Virus record (IMG/VR): IMGVR_UViG_3300009184_000146
Coordinates: 1-29,475 of that record
Length of the DNA: 29,475 nucleotides
DNA from: a virus
Reading direction: 5' to 3' (one strand)
Shown here: piece by piece, positions 15,027 through 22,507 of the stretch
How the letters are laid out: each line of letters starts with the position of its first letter
Position numbering within the stretch: position 1 is the stretch's first letter
The notes under the pieces: model-generated
The model's database searches: none
What the model saw: the letters and a program-made list of their open reading frames with translations, nothing else
Told to the model about the DNA's origin: nothing
Program-made: the position numbers and the translations under genes

Positions 15027-16037
15027 ATGGCAACAAACAAACTTTTTGAGGCAGCAGCCGAAATTCTTTCTGGTACTAAAGGAAAGAACGCTATGCCTAT
15101 GGAAAAACCAGAGGGTGCAACCGTAGTTGATATGGGCGGTCCTACACCACAAAATGCAAAACCAGATGATGATTCACACAAGATTGATGCAACTAAAGGC
15201 GCTAAGTCTGCAACTGCACCAACAACAAAACCATCAGATGCTTCAGCTGAAATGGCAAAGAAAACTTTATCAAGAGAAGAATTGGAAGTAGAAGGCGAAT
15301 TGTTAGATGTATCAAGTGATATTGATGCAATGTTTGCTGACTCAGCAATTTCTGAAGAATTCAGATCAAAAGTTACAACCATTTTTGAAGCACGAGTTCA
15401 AGACCGTATTACACAATTAGAAGAAGAAACAGAAGCACGTTATGCTTCTATGTTAGAAGAAGCAGTAGAATCAGTTAAAGAAGATTTGACAGAAAAAGTA
15501 AATGATTACCTGTCATATGTTGTAGAACAATGGATTGCCGACAATGAAATCGCAATCGAAAAAGGTCTACGTGCTGAATTAACAGAAGATTTTATTGCTG
15601 GTCTTAAAAATCTATTCGTAGAACATTACATTGATGTTCCATCAGACAAAGTTGATTTGGTAGAAGAGTTAGCATCTAAAGTTGAAGAACTTGAAAGCCA
15701 ACTTAACGAAGAAATCGAACGTGGTATTGAAATCAAGAAGTCCTTGGTTGAATCACGTAAACAAGAAATTACCCATGCAGTTACCGAAGGGTTGATCGCT
15801 ACTCAAGTTGAAAAAATCAAATCACTCGCAGAGGGTGTTGAATTCTCCACAGAGGACGAATACAAAACCAAACTTGAAACTATCCGTGAAAACTACTTCC
15901 CATCAGGCAATGTTAAAAAGGCTGATGCTGACCAACTACATGAACAGGTAGAGGACGGTTCAGAAAAACACCAGGCATCATTAGATCCTTATGTTAATTC
16001 CGTCATGCAAGCAATTTCAAAAAGTAATAAGAAATAA
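15027..16037 (+). CDS. gp22: gp22 prohead scaffold protein
   Basis: This 336-residue protein is the main internal scaffold of the prohead, around which gp23 assembles and which gp21 then degrades. It is very acidic and mostly helical, with a coiled-coil-like stretch from about residue 120 to 260 (R-I-T-Q-L-E-E-E-T-E, V-E-E-L-E-S-Q-L-N-E-E-I-E). The end, D-P-Y-V-N-S-V-M-Q-A-I-S-K, is the conserved gp22 C-terminus thought to contact the capsid. T4 gp22 is 269 residues; the extra length is a Pro/Ala/Thr-rich N-terminal linker (about 27-75). Exact late box and AAAAGGAG upstream. Confidence 0.9.
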   Translation: MATNKLFEAAAEILSGTKGKNAMPMEKPEGATVVDMGGPTPQNAKPDDDSHKIDATKGAKSATAPTTKPSDASAEMAKKTLSREELEVEGELLDVSSDIDAMFADSAISEEFRSKVTTIFEARVQDRITQLEEETEARYASMLEEAVESVKEDLTEKVNDYLSYVVEQWIADNEIAIEKGLRAELTEDFIAGLKNLFVEHYIDVPSDKVDLVEELASKVEELESQLNEEIERGIEIKKSLVESRKQEITHAVTEGLIATQVEKIKSLAEGVEFSTEDEYKTKLETIRENYFPSGNVKKADADQLHEQVEDGSEKHQASLDPYVNSVMQAISKSNKK

Positions 16038-16061
16038 TTTATAACAACAAAGGAGATTTAA

Positions 16062-17393
16062 ATGTATCTATCGGAAGACCTACAAAAGAAATGGGCACCA
16101 GTTCTTGAACATTCAGAATTGACCCCAATCAAGGATTCATATCGCAGAGCAGTTACAGCGTTAGTTCTTGAGAATCAACAACAAGCCATGCTCAAAGAAG
16201 CTGGTATCATGAACGAAGTAGTAACCAACAATGCTGGTACAGGTGGTTTCTCAGGTGGTTCATCACCTGCAGGTCCTGTTGCTGGTTTTGATCCAATCCT
16301 CATCAGTTTGGTACGCCGTTCATTGCCTAACTTGATCGCTTACGATATCTGTGGCGTTCAACCAATGACTGGTCCTACTGGCTTGATCTTCGCAATGCGT
16401 TCAACATACGGTACAAACCGCAATGTTGCTTCATCTGGTATTGAAGCCTTCTACAATGAAGCCAACACAGGTTTTGCTGGTATTTCTGGTGCACAAACCG
16501 CATTGAATGTTACATACAATGCTGCTTACAACAGTAACACCTTTACTGGTAATGCTGCTGCTTGCACTGCAATGGCAACTGCTACTGCTGAAGATTTGAC
16601 ACCTGCTGAAATGGGTTTCACAATCGAGAAAGTAACTGTATCTGCTAAGACACGTGCCTTGAAAGCTGAATACTCAATGGAATTGGCACAAGACTTGAAA
16701 GCAGTTCATGGTCTTGACGCTGAAACAGAATTAGCAAACATTCTTTCTGCAGAAATTCTTGCTGAGATCAATCGTGAAGTTCTCCGCACAATTTACTACT
16801 CTGCTAAAGTTGGTGCTCAAATCGGTACAACAAGTGCTGGTACATTTGACCTTGACACAGATTCTAACGGTCGTTGGATGGTTGAAAAGATCAAAGGTTT
16901 GGCATTCCAAATCGAGCGTGAAGCAAATACAATTGCTAAACAAACCCGTCGTGGTAAAGGTAATGTTGTAATTTGTTCTTCAGACGTTGCTTCTGCATTT
17001 GCAATGGCTGGATTGTTAGATTACAATTCTGCTTTACAAGGTCAAGTTAACCTAACAGTTGATGACACTGGTAACACATTTGCTGGTACAATGTTTGGTC
17101 GTTTGAAAGTTTACATTGATCCATACTTTATCGCTTCTTCAACTGCAGAGTTTGCTGTTGTTGGTTATAAAGGTAGTAACGCTTATGACGCAGGTTTGTT
17201 CTACTGCCCATACGTTCCTCTCCAAATGGTTCGTGCTGTTGATACCAATACTTTCCAACCAAAGATTGGTTTCAAGACTCGTTACGGTATTGTTGCAAAC
17301 CCATTCGCAAATGGTACAACACAAGACCTCGGCGCAATCAATGTAACAAGCAATGTTTACTATCGTGGTTTCAAAGTCGTAAACATTATGTAA
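16062..17393 (+). CDS. gp23: gp23 major capsid protein
   Basis: This 443-residue protein is the HK97-fold major capsid protein (T4 gp23 is 521 residues). It has the N-terminal helix L-Q-K-K-W-A-P-V-L-E, the probable maturation site L44-K45-E46/A47, then S-L-V-R-R-S-L-P-N-L-I-A-Y-D-I-C-G-V-Q-P-M and A-M-R-S-T-Y-G, which are gp23 signatures. The C-terminal Y-K-G-S-N-A-Y-D-A-G-L-F-Y-C-P-Y-V-P-L is also typical. Codons are more C/G-ending and Arg is mostly CGT or CGC, unlike the AGA-rich neighbours, as expected for the most abundant phage protein. A strong terminator follows. Confidence 0.97.
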   Translation: MYLSEDLQKKWAPVLEHSELTPIKDSYRRAVTALVLENQQQAMLKEAGIMNEVVTNNAGTGGFSGGSSPAGPVAGFDPILISLVRRSLPNLIAYDICGVQPMTGPTGLIFAMRSTYGTNRNVASSGIEAFYNEANTGFAGISGAQTALNVTYNAAYNSNTFTGNAAACTAMATATAEDLTPAEMGFTIEKVTVSAKTRALKAEYSMELAQDLKAVHGLDAETELANILSAEILAEINREVLRTIYYSAKVGAQIGTTSAGTFDLDTDSNGRWMVEKIKGLAFQIEREANTIAKQTRRGKGNVVICSSDVASAFAMAGLLDYNSALQGQVNLTVDDTGNTFAGTMFGRLKVYIDPYFIASSTAEFAVVGYKGSNAYDAGLFYCPYVPLQMVRAVDTNTFQPKIGFKTRYGIVANPFANGTTQDLGAINVTSNVYYRGFKVVNIM

Positions 17394-17398
17394 TAAAA

Positions 17399-17475
17399 CG
17401 GTACCCAATAATAACAAAAATAATACGGGTACCATCTCTAAAGAGGACTTCCAAAAGAAGTCCTCTTTTTTTTTC
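17399..17475 (+). terminator. tandem hairpins ending in an intrinsic terminator after gp23
   Basis: The first hairpin pairs GGTACCC (17400-17406) with GGGTACC (17427-17433) around a 20-base loop. The second pairs AAGAGGACTTC (17441-17451) with GAAGTCCTCTT (17457-17467) around CAAAA and runs into about nine T residues. The second is a textbook rho-independent terminator; the first may stabilise the 3' end of the capsid message. Confidence 0.9.
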
Positions 17476-17476
17476 T

Positions 17477-17484
17477 TATAAATA
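17477..17484 (+). promoter_or_regulatory. T4-type late promoter abutting the start codon of the tube-fold gene
   Basis: Exact TATAAATA directly after the gp23 terminator. In T4 late promoters this box spans -13 to -6, which would place +1 at 17490, the A of the ATG. No Shine-Dalgarno sequence lies between box and ATG. Confidence 0.65.
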
Positions 17485-17489
17485 CACAT

Positions 17490-18023
17490 ATGACAGCCTT
17501 ATCAAGAACACCTTCAAATCCAAATTTATTACATCCTAATAAGTTTACACTATCTTTTGATAGATTACCTAATATGCAATATTTTTGCCAAGGTATATCT
17601 ATCCCAGGTTTATCAATGAGTGAAGTGCAAAGATCCACTCCATTTGTTGATGTATATTCTCCTGGAGAAAAAGCAATTTATGATTTGTTTAATGTTACAT
17701 TTTATGTTGATGAAGAATTAAAAGCATGGTTAGAAATTCATAATTGGATTCGTGCATTAACTTTTCCTACTGAATTTGAAGAATATGCTCGTTTACCAAG
17801 ATCAAATAAAAACATATCTAATTTTGAAAGACCTCAGTTTTCAGATTCATCATTGACATTATATTCATCATCAAATACTCCTTATTATAGATTTAAATTT
17901 GTAGATTGTTTCCCAACTTCTATATCTACTTTTGTTGTATCATCTACCGATAGTCCAGATAATCCTATTACTGCCGATGCAACATTCAGATATGCCTATT
18001 ATAATGTTGACAAACTGTTTTAA
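17490..18023 (+). CDS. tail-tube-fold structural protein (gp3- or gp54-like by context)
   Basis: This 177-residue protein has the layout of tail-tube-fold proteins: N-P-N-K-F-T-L-S-F-D-R-L-P, then P-G-L-S-M-S-E-V, then T-P-F-V-D-V-Y-S-P-G-E-K, F-N-V-T-F-Y-V-D-E-E-L and E-I-H-N-W-I-R-A-L, ending with T-A-D-A-T-F-R-Y-A-Y-Y. This matches gp19-related proteins of marine T4-like phages. T4 gp3, the tail terminator, has nearly the same length (176 aa), and cyanophage-type genomes carry gp3 between gp23 and uvsY, so gp3 is my first guess; a tube initiator such as gp54 is the alternative. The ATG lies five bases after a late promoter box, with no ribosome site, so the message is probably leaderless. 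A host-type promoter for uvsY lies in its last codons. Confidence 0.65.
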   Translation: MTALSRTPSNPNLLHPNKFTLSFDRLPNMQYFCQGISIPGLSMSEVQRSTPFVDVYSPGEKAIYDLFNVTFYVDEELKAWLEIHNWIRALTFPTEFEEYARLPRSNKNISNFERPQFSDSSLTLYSSSNTPYYRFKFVDCFPTSISTFVVSSTDSPDNPITADATFRYAYYNVDKLF

Positions 18024-18035
18024 TTAGTGTATACT
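18007..18035 (+). promoter_or_regulatory. sigma-70 promoter for uvsY-uvsW
   Basis: TTGACA (18007-18012), a 17-base spacer and TATACT (18030-18035). Transcription should start near 18042. It lies within the last codons and stop region of the tube-fold gene. Confidence 0.75.
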
Positions 18036-18056
18036 CCTTAAATAAGGAGATTTTTT
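18034..18056 (+). promoter_or_regulatory. hairpin covering the uvsY ribosome-binding site, with terminator-like T run
   Basis: CTCCTT (18034-18039) pairs with AAGGAG (18044-18049) around AAAT, followed by A and six T residues directly before the uvsY ATG. The AAGGAG is the uvsY Shine-Dalgarno sequence. Messages reading in from upstream contain the whole hairpin; messages from the sigma-70 promoter, starting near 18042, lack its left arm. Confidence 0.6.
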
Positions 18057-18491
18057 ATGAATAAACTTGATGAATTATTAGAAATGTGGCGCAAAGATTC
18101 TGTGATTGATAGAACAGAACCTGGCAGAGAATTAATCAATATACCACAATTACATAGCAAATACTTGAATATGCTTTCAAGACATAGATTGTTGTCTAAA
18201 GAAGCAGAGTTTAAATATAACAAAATGCGTAGAGTAAAGTGGGAATACTATACCGGTAAACTAGATGATGACCAACTTAAGAAGTATGGTTGGGAACCAT
18301 TTCCTTTTGTTCTTAAATCCGAAGTTGCATCATATCTTGAAAGTGATGATGACTTAAATAAGTATATTGCAATTAAAGTTATGCATGATGAAATTGTTGA
18401 AGTGTGTCAGAGTATTATGAAAGAACTAAATAGTAGGACATTTCAACTGAGAGACTTTATAGCATGGGAAAGATTCATTCAAGGTGCCTGA
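18057..18491 (+). CDS. uvsY: UvsY recombination mediator
   Basis: This 144-residue protein corresponds to T4 UvsY (137 aa), which loads the UvsX recombinase on gp32-coated single-stranded DNA. It is highly charged and helical. The segment L-H-S-K-Y-L-N-M-L-S-R-H-R-L-L-S-K-E-A (about 32-50), the K-W-E-Y-Y-T-G-K motif and the C-terminal R-x-F-Q-L-R-D-F-I-A-W-E-R-F match the family's Y-x-K-W, D-Y-Y-S-G and F-A-I-K-H-I-x-D segments. It overlaps uvsW by eight bases. Expression is likely early to middle from its own sigma-70 promoter. Confidence 0.85.
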   Translation: MNKLDELLEMWRKDSVIDRTEPGRELINIPQLHSKYLNMLSRHRLLSKEAEFKYNKMRRVKWEYYTGKLDDDQLKKYGWEPFPFVLKSEVASYLESDDDLNKYIAIKVMHDEIVEVCQSIMKELNSRTFQLRDFIAWERFIQGA

Positions 18492-19950
18492 TTTAATATT
18501 ACATAAAAAGAATGAAGCATATATCCAATTTGAATGTGAAAGAAATATAGCACAAGAGTTGGCAGACTTCTTTACTTTTTATGTACCAGGATATCAATTT
18601 ACTCCTGCATATAAAAATAAATTGTGGGATGGTAAAATAAGACTTGCAGATTTAAGGTCTTACACTATCTATCATGGTCTTGTTCCATACATACAAGACT
18701 TTTGTAAAACAAGAGAATATACTCTTGATATAGATTCTTCAATCAGTAATACAAATATTTTTTCCGTAAAAGAAGCAGAAGAATTTATATCTACATTAAA
18801 ATTGCCTTTTGAAGTTAGAGATTACCAATTAAAATCTTTTGTTCAATCAATACGTAATAAAAGATTATTATTAATATCACCAACGGCATCAGGTAAATCT
18901 TTAATATTATATTTGATATTAAGTTATCTACAATATTCTGATTGTAAAAAAGGTTTGTTAATTGTACCAACTACATCTCTTGTTGAACAGATGTATAGTG
19001 ATTTTAAATCATATGGATATAATTCTGAAGAGTATTGCCATAGACAGTATTCTGGTAAAGATAAATCAATAAACAAATTTCTTACTATCACTACATGGCA
19101 ATCAATCTATAAAAATTCACCAGATTATTTTGAACAGTTTGATTTTGTTCTTGGTGATGAAGCACATCAATTCAAAGCAAAGTCATTGACAACTATAATG
19201 ACTGGTCTATCACTTGCAGATTATAGAATAGGTTGCACTGGTACACTTGATGGTACACAAACACACAGATTAGTATTAGAAGGTTTATTTGGACCAGTAT
19301 ACAGAGCAACTACAACAAAAGAATTAATGGATAACAAACAGTTATCTAAATTTAAGATTAAATGTTTAATACTTAAATATCCAGAAGAGGTTTGTAAGTT
19401 GTCTAAGAAGTGGGACTACAAACAAGAGATCGAATATATAGTATTGAACACAGCAAGAAACGCTTTTATAAAGAATCTTGCCTTGTCGTTGAAAGGTAAT
19501 TCATTAATACTATTTCAATTTGTAGATAAACATGGTAAAGTTCTACATAATATTATAAAAGAAGAAGCAGGTAAACGTAAAGTATTTTTTGTGTATGGTG
19601 GTACTGATACCGAAGTTAGAGAATCTATTAGAGATATAACTGAACGGGAAAAAGATGCCATTATCGTTGCTTCTTATGGTACATTCTCAACTGGTATTAA
19701 TATACGTAATTTGCATAATGTAATATTTGCATCACCATCTAAATCAAAAATTCGTAATTTACAATCAATTGGTCGTGGACTTAGATTAGGTGATAATAAA
19801 GAAGAAGCAGTTCTTTATGATATCTCTGATGACTTTAGAATAGGTAAACATGTTAATTATACCTTGACACACTTTGTTGGACGTGTTAAAATGTATGATG
19901 ATGAGAAGTTTAATTACAAGTTTTATAACATAGAGATGAAAAATGGATAA
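18484..19950 (+). CDS. uvsW: UvsW recombination/repair helicase
   Basis: This 488-residue superfamily 2 helicase corresponds to T4 UvsW (502 aa), which unwinds R-loops, reverses forks and migrates Holliday junctions, helping switch from origin-dependent to recombination-dependent replication. Motif I is S-P-T-A-S-G-K-S (132-139), motif II D-E-A-H (225-228), motif III includes G-C-T-G-T-L, and motif VI is Q-S-I-G-R-G-L-R near residue 425. The N-terminal 100 residues form the UvsW DNA-binding head. The start is GTG at 18484 inside the end of uvsY; the stop overlaps the Sm-like gene by eight bases. Confidence 0.93.
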   Translation: MPDLILHKKNEAYIQFECERNIAQELADFFTFYVPGYQFTPAYKNKLWDGKIRLADLRSYTIYHGLVPYIQDFCKTREYTLDIDSSISNTNIFSVKEAEEFISTLKLPFEVRDYQLKSFVQSIRNKRLLLISPTASGKSLILYLILSYLQYSDCKKGLLIVPTTSLVEQMYSDFKSYGYNSEEYCHRQYSGKDKSINKFLTITTWQSIYKNSPDYFEQFDFVLGDEAHQFKAKSLTTIMTGLSLADYRIGCTGTLDGTQTHRLVLEGLFGPVYRATTTKELMDNKQLSKFKIKCLILKYPEEVCKLSKKWDYKQEIEYIVLNTARNAFIKNLALSLKGNSLILFQFVDKHGKVLHNIIKEEAGKRKVFFVYGGTDTEVRESIRDITEREKDAIIVASYGTFSTGINIRNLHNVIFASPSKSKIRNLQSIGRGLRLGDNKEEAVLYDISDDFRIGKHVNYTLTHFVGRVKMYDDEKFNYKFYNIEMKNG

Positions 19951-20374
19951 CATAAAAATAATAAGGATGCAATCAGGTGAAGATATCATTGCATCTATGA
20001 AAGAGGATAAAGAAGAAGGTATTGTTACTCTTAACAATCCTATGACAGTATTGTTTAAAAGACAGATTACTGGTAAATCAGTTATGATGATGGTACCTTG
20101 GTTACCTGTAGAGATTATTCAAAATAATATTGCTGCAGTATACTCTACTGATGTATTAACTGTATTTGAACCTAAAGAATCTCTTGTTAATTATTATAAT
20201 AAGGCAGTGATTGATTTGAATGAATGTATCATTGAAGAGTCAGACCACATTGAACAATCATTAAACGAAGATGGTGATGAAGAAGATGTTTCAGAAGAAG
20301 AGTTCTCTGAGTATGTGGATAGTATTGAAACCATTAAAGAAGTATTAAGTAATAAGAAAAGAATATTACATTAA
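19943..20374 (+). CDS. Sm-like (LSm/Hfq-type) domain protein
   Basis: This 143-residue protein begins with an Sm-like strand pattern: I-K-I-I-R-M-Q-S-G-E-D-I-I-A-S-M, then G-I-V-T-L-N-N-P-M-T-V-L-F and V-M-M-M-V-P-W. Such proteins are widespread next to uvsW and gp55 in marine T4-like phages and are usually called Hfq- or Sm-like; RNA binding is an inference from fold. The last 45 residues are very acidic (E-D-G-D-E-E-D-V-S-E-E-E), probably disordered. It overlaps the uvsW stop by eight bases. A perfect antisense promoter sits just past its 3' end and points into it. Confidence 0.6.
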   Translation: MDNIKIIRMQSGEDIIASMKEDKEEGIVTLNNPMTVLFKRQITGKSVMMMVPWLPVEIIQNNIAAVYSTDVLTVFEPKESLVNYYNKAVIDLNECIIEESDHIEQSLNEDGDEEDVSEEEFSEYVDSIETIKEVLSNKKRILH

Positions 20375-20388
20375 CGAACGACAAAACC

Positions 20389-20417
20389 ATTATAACAAAG
20401 ATTGAATAACCTGTCAA
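20389..20417 (-). promoter_or_regulatory. perfect-consensus sigma-70 promoter, antisense to the Sm-like gene
   Basis: On the minus strand TTGACA (20417-20412), a 17-base spacer and TATAAT (20394-20389). All twelve consensus bases are present at the optimal spacing, in the 64-base gap between the Sm-like gene and gp55. Transcription would start near 20382 and run leftward over the Sm-like gene and uvsW. No minus-strand gene follows. Confidence 0.7.
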
Positions 20418-20438
20418 GCGAAACATAAGGCAAATATT

Positions 20439-20996
20439 ATGAGTAAGAAAAAAACACACTATATCAACAATGCAGATTTCTTAAAGGCACTAAATGAATA
20501 TACCCAAAAGTGCATTGATGCTAAGAAAGATGATAAACCAGAACCTATAGTACCAAACTATATCGGTGAATGTTTTATTAAAATTGCAGAACATCTATCC
20601 AGAAAACCAAACTTTGTATCATATTCATTTAGAGATGAAATGATTGCAGATGGTATTGAAAACTGTATAATGTATTTCAGAAACTTTGATCCTGCTAAAT
20701 CATCTAATCCATTTGCCTATTTTACACAGATTATTTACTTTGCATTTCTACGAAGAATTGCCAAAGAGAAGAAACAACTATACGTAAAATACAAAGCAAC
20801 AGAACAGTTTGGTTTATTAGATGAAGGTGAAATGTTTGAAGATGAGAATGGTCATATGCAACAGTTCAAGATGTATGATAACATATCAGAATTTATTCAT
20901 ACCTTTGAAGAAACTAAAAAGAATAAAAAGAAAGTAAAGATTAAGGGAATAGAAAACTTTATTGAATTGGATGTGAAAGAACTACCAGAAATTTAA
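20439..20996 (+). CDS. gp55: gp55 late-transcription sigma factor
   Basis: This 185-residue protein has exactly the length of T4 gp55, the sigma-like factor that directs host RNA polymerase to TATAAATA late promoters with help of the sliding clamp. A sigma region 2-like segment lies at about 83-107: F-D-P-A-K-S-S-N-P-F-A-Y-F-T-Q-I-I-Y-F-A-F. The same pattern in gp55 proteins binds the polymerase beta-prime coiled coil and the -10 box. I cannot place the C-terminal clamp-binding motif with certainty. The many TATAAATA boxes in this window are its expected targets. Confidence 0.92.
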   Translation: MSKKKTHYINNADFLKALNEYTQKCIDAKKDDKPEPIVPNYIGECFIKIAEHLSRKPNFVSYSFRDEMIADGIENCIMYFRNFDPAKSSNPFAYFTQIIYFAFLRRIAKEKKQLYVKYKATEQFGLLDEGEMFEDENGHMQQFKMYDNISEFIHTFEETKKNKKKVKIKGIENFIELDVKELPEI

Positions 20997-21006
20997 GGAG
21001 ATTATT

Positions 21007-21459
21007 ATGAGAGTTGGATTTACATGTAGTGCATTTGATTTACTTCATGCTGGTCACATATTGATGTTAGAAGAAGCAAAGACACAATGTGATTTTTTAA
21101 TTGTTGGATTACAAACTGATCCATCTATAGATCGGAAAGAAAAGAATAAACCTATTCAAAGTGTAGTTGAAAGATATATTCAACTTAAAGCAGTTACATA
21201 TGTTGATCAGATTATACCATACACATATGAAAGTGATTTAGAAGAAATCTTCCGTTCATTTCCAATATCAGTTAGAATCATTGGTGATGAATATAAAGAA
21301 AAACAATTCACTGCAAAAGATATATGTGCTGGTAGAGGTATTGAAATTTATTTTAATCGTAGAGATCACCACTTTAGTAGTAGTGAATTACGTAGACGAA
21401 CCTATACACGAGAGTATATGGTAAGAGGAGAATTTGATGAAGTTAGCCCTAATAAATGA
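21007..21459 (+). CDS. cytidylyltransferase-like nucleotidyltransferase (TagD type)
   Basis: This 150-residue protein is a short HxGH nucleotidyltransferase. The N-terminal F-D-L-L-H-A-G-H (10-17) is the cytidylyltransferase signature, and the C-terminal H-F-S-S-S-E-L-R-R-R occupies the place of the I-S-T-T-x-I-x-x-R motif. Glycerol-3-phosphate cytidylyltransferase (TagD) is the closest well-known type; it joins CTP to a phosphorylated alcohol. The substrate here is unknown. Members of this family occur in other T4-like phages near gp47. AAGGAG lies seven bases before the ATG. Its 3' end overlaps gp47 by 23 bases. Confidence 0.8.
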   Translation: MRVGFTCSAFDLLHAGHILMLEEAKTQCDFLIVGLQTDPSIDRKEKNKPIQSVVERYIQLKAVTYVDQIIPYTYESDLEEIFRSFPISVRIIGDEYKEKQFTAKDICAGRGIEIYFNRRDHHFSSSELRRRTYTREYMVRGEFDEVSPNK

Positions 21460-22507
21460 CACCCATGCCGGCGCAAGAGGTGACAGTGCAATATTCAATG
21501 AATTCTTTTTTAAGTTTTGGGAAAATGTATTCTTTCCATACTTAGAAGAAAATAATATTACACATGTTTGCCATTTAGGTGATGTTGTTGACCGTAGAAA
21601 ATTTATTAATTATGTTACATTGAATTCTTGGCGTAAAAGATTCTTTGATAGATTATTAAAGAACAATATTCAAATGGATGTTATTGTTGGTAACCATGAT
21701 GTTACATACAAGAATACAAATGAAATTAATGCCATGAATGAATTGTTTGAGCATTACAATAACGTAAATGTATACATTGATCCTGTTGAAAGAGTATATG
21801 ATGGTGTTAATGTTGCATTGGTACCATGGATCAATTCAAGTAATTATCAAAGTAGTTTAGAATTTTTAAATAATACTAAGAGTCAAATTGTATTTGGTCA
21901 TTTTGAAATATCTGGATTTGAAATGGATCGTGGTAATGTTTGTCAAACTGGATTAGATATGGCATTGTTTAATAGATTTGATACTGTATTGTCTGGTCAC
22001 TTTCATCACAAATCAACTAATGGCAATATAACATATCTTGGTAATCAATATGAAATTACATGGGCAGACTATGATGACCAAAGAGGGTTTCATGTGTTTG
22101 ATACTGAGACAAGAGAATTAGAATTTATACCTAATCCATATAAGATGTTTCACAAATTACATTATGATGATACAACACAAGAGTTTGCACATTGGAAGTC
22201 TTTTGATTATGAACAATTGAAAGATGCCTATGTTAAGATTGTGGTAATCAATAAACAGAACCCATATCTGTTTGATGTGGTAATGGATAACTTATATAAG
22301 GTAGGTGTTTCAGATATAGGTATAGTTGAAGATTTTACTGATACTTCAGTTGCTGATGATGAAGAGTTAATAAATCAGGCAGAAGATACTATGACTATCT
22401 TAAATAAGTATATTGACGGCTTGACATTGAATGTAAAACCTGATATACTTAAAGGGTTGATGAAAGAACTATATGTGGAAGCGGTAAATGTTGAAAGAGT
22501 TGATTAA
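21437..22507 (+). CDS. gp47: gp47 recombination nuclease subunit (SbcD/Mre11-like)
   Basis: This 356-residue metallophosphatase is the nuclease partner of gp46 in end processing for recombination-dependent replication and host DNA breakdown. Metal-binding motifs run in the standard order: N-D-T-H-A-G (7-12), G-D-V-V-D-R, G-N-H-D, G-H-F-E and G-H-F-H-H. The ATG at 21437 is chosen over a TTG three bases earlier because GAGGAG is well spaced from it. The gene begins inside the cytidylyltransferase gene and shares one base with gp46 (TAATG). Confidence 0.93.
   Translation: MKLALINDTHAGARGDSAIFNEFFFKFWENVFFPYLEENNITHVCHLGDVVDRRKFINYVTLNSWRKRFFDRLLKNNIQMDVIVGNHDVTYKNTNEINAMNELFEHYNNVNVYIDPVERVYDGVNVALVPWINSSNYQSSLEFLNNTKSQIVFGHFEISGFEMDRGNVCQTGLDMALFNRFDTVLSGHFHHKSTNGNITYLGNQYEITWADYDDQRGFHVFDTETRELEFIPNPYKMFHKLHYDDTTQEFAHWKSFDYEQLKDAYVKIVVINKQNPYLFDVVMDNLYKVGVSDIGIVEDFTDTSVADDEELINQAEDTMTILNKYIDGLTLNVKPDILKGLMKELYVEAVNVERVD
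22421..22449 (+). promoter_or_regulatory. internal sigma-70 promoter before gp46
   Basis: TTGACA (22421-22426), a 17-base spacer and TATACT (22444-22449), with TG one base before the -10 (extended -10). It lies in the 3' end of gp47; transcription from about 22456 would serve gp46, deformylase and the following genes. Confidence 0.6.

Noticed and set aside
16038-16061. Late promoter before gp23 (TTTATAAC).
   Set aside because: It departs from TATAAATA at the functionally important downstream bases; gp23 may be served by the gp22 late promoter.
16731-17346. Several 70-116 residue open frames on both strands within and just after gp23.
   Set aside because: They are out-of-frame shadows of the major capsid gene; composition is atypical and no initiation signals are seen.
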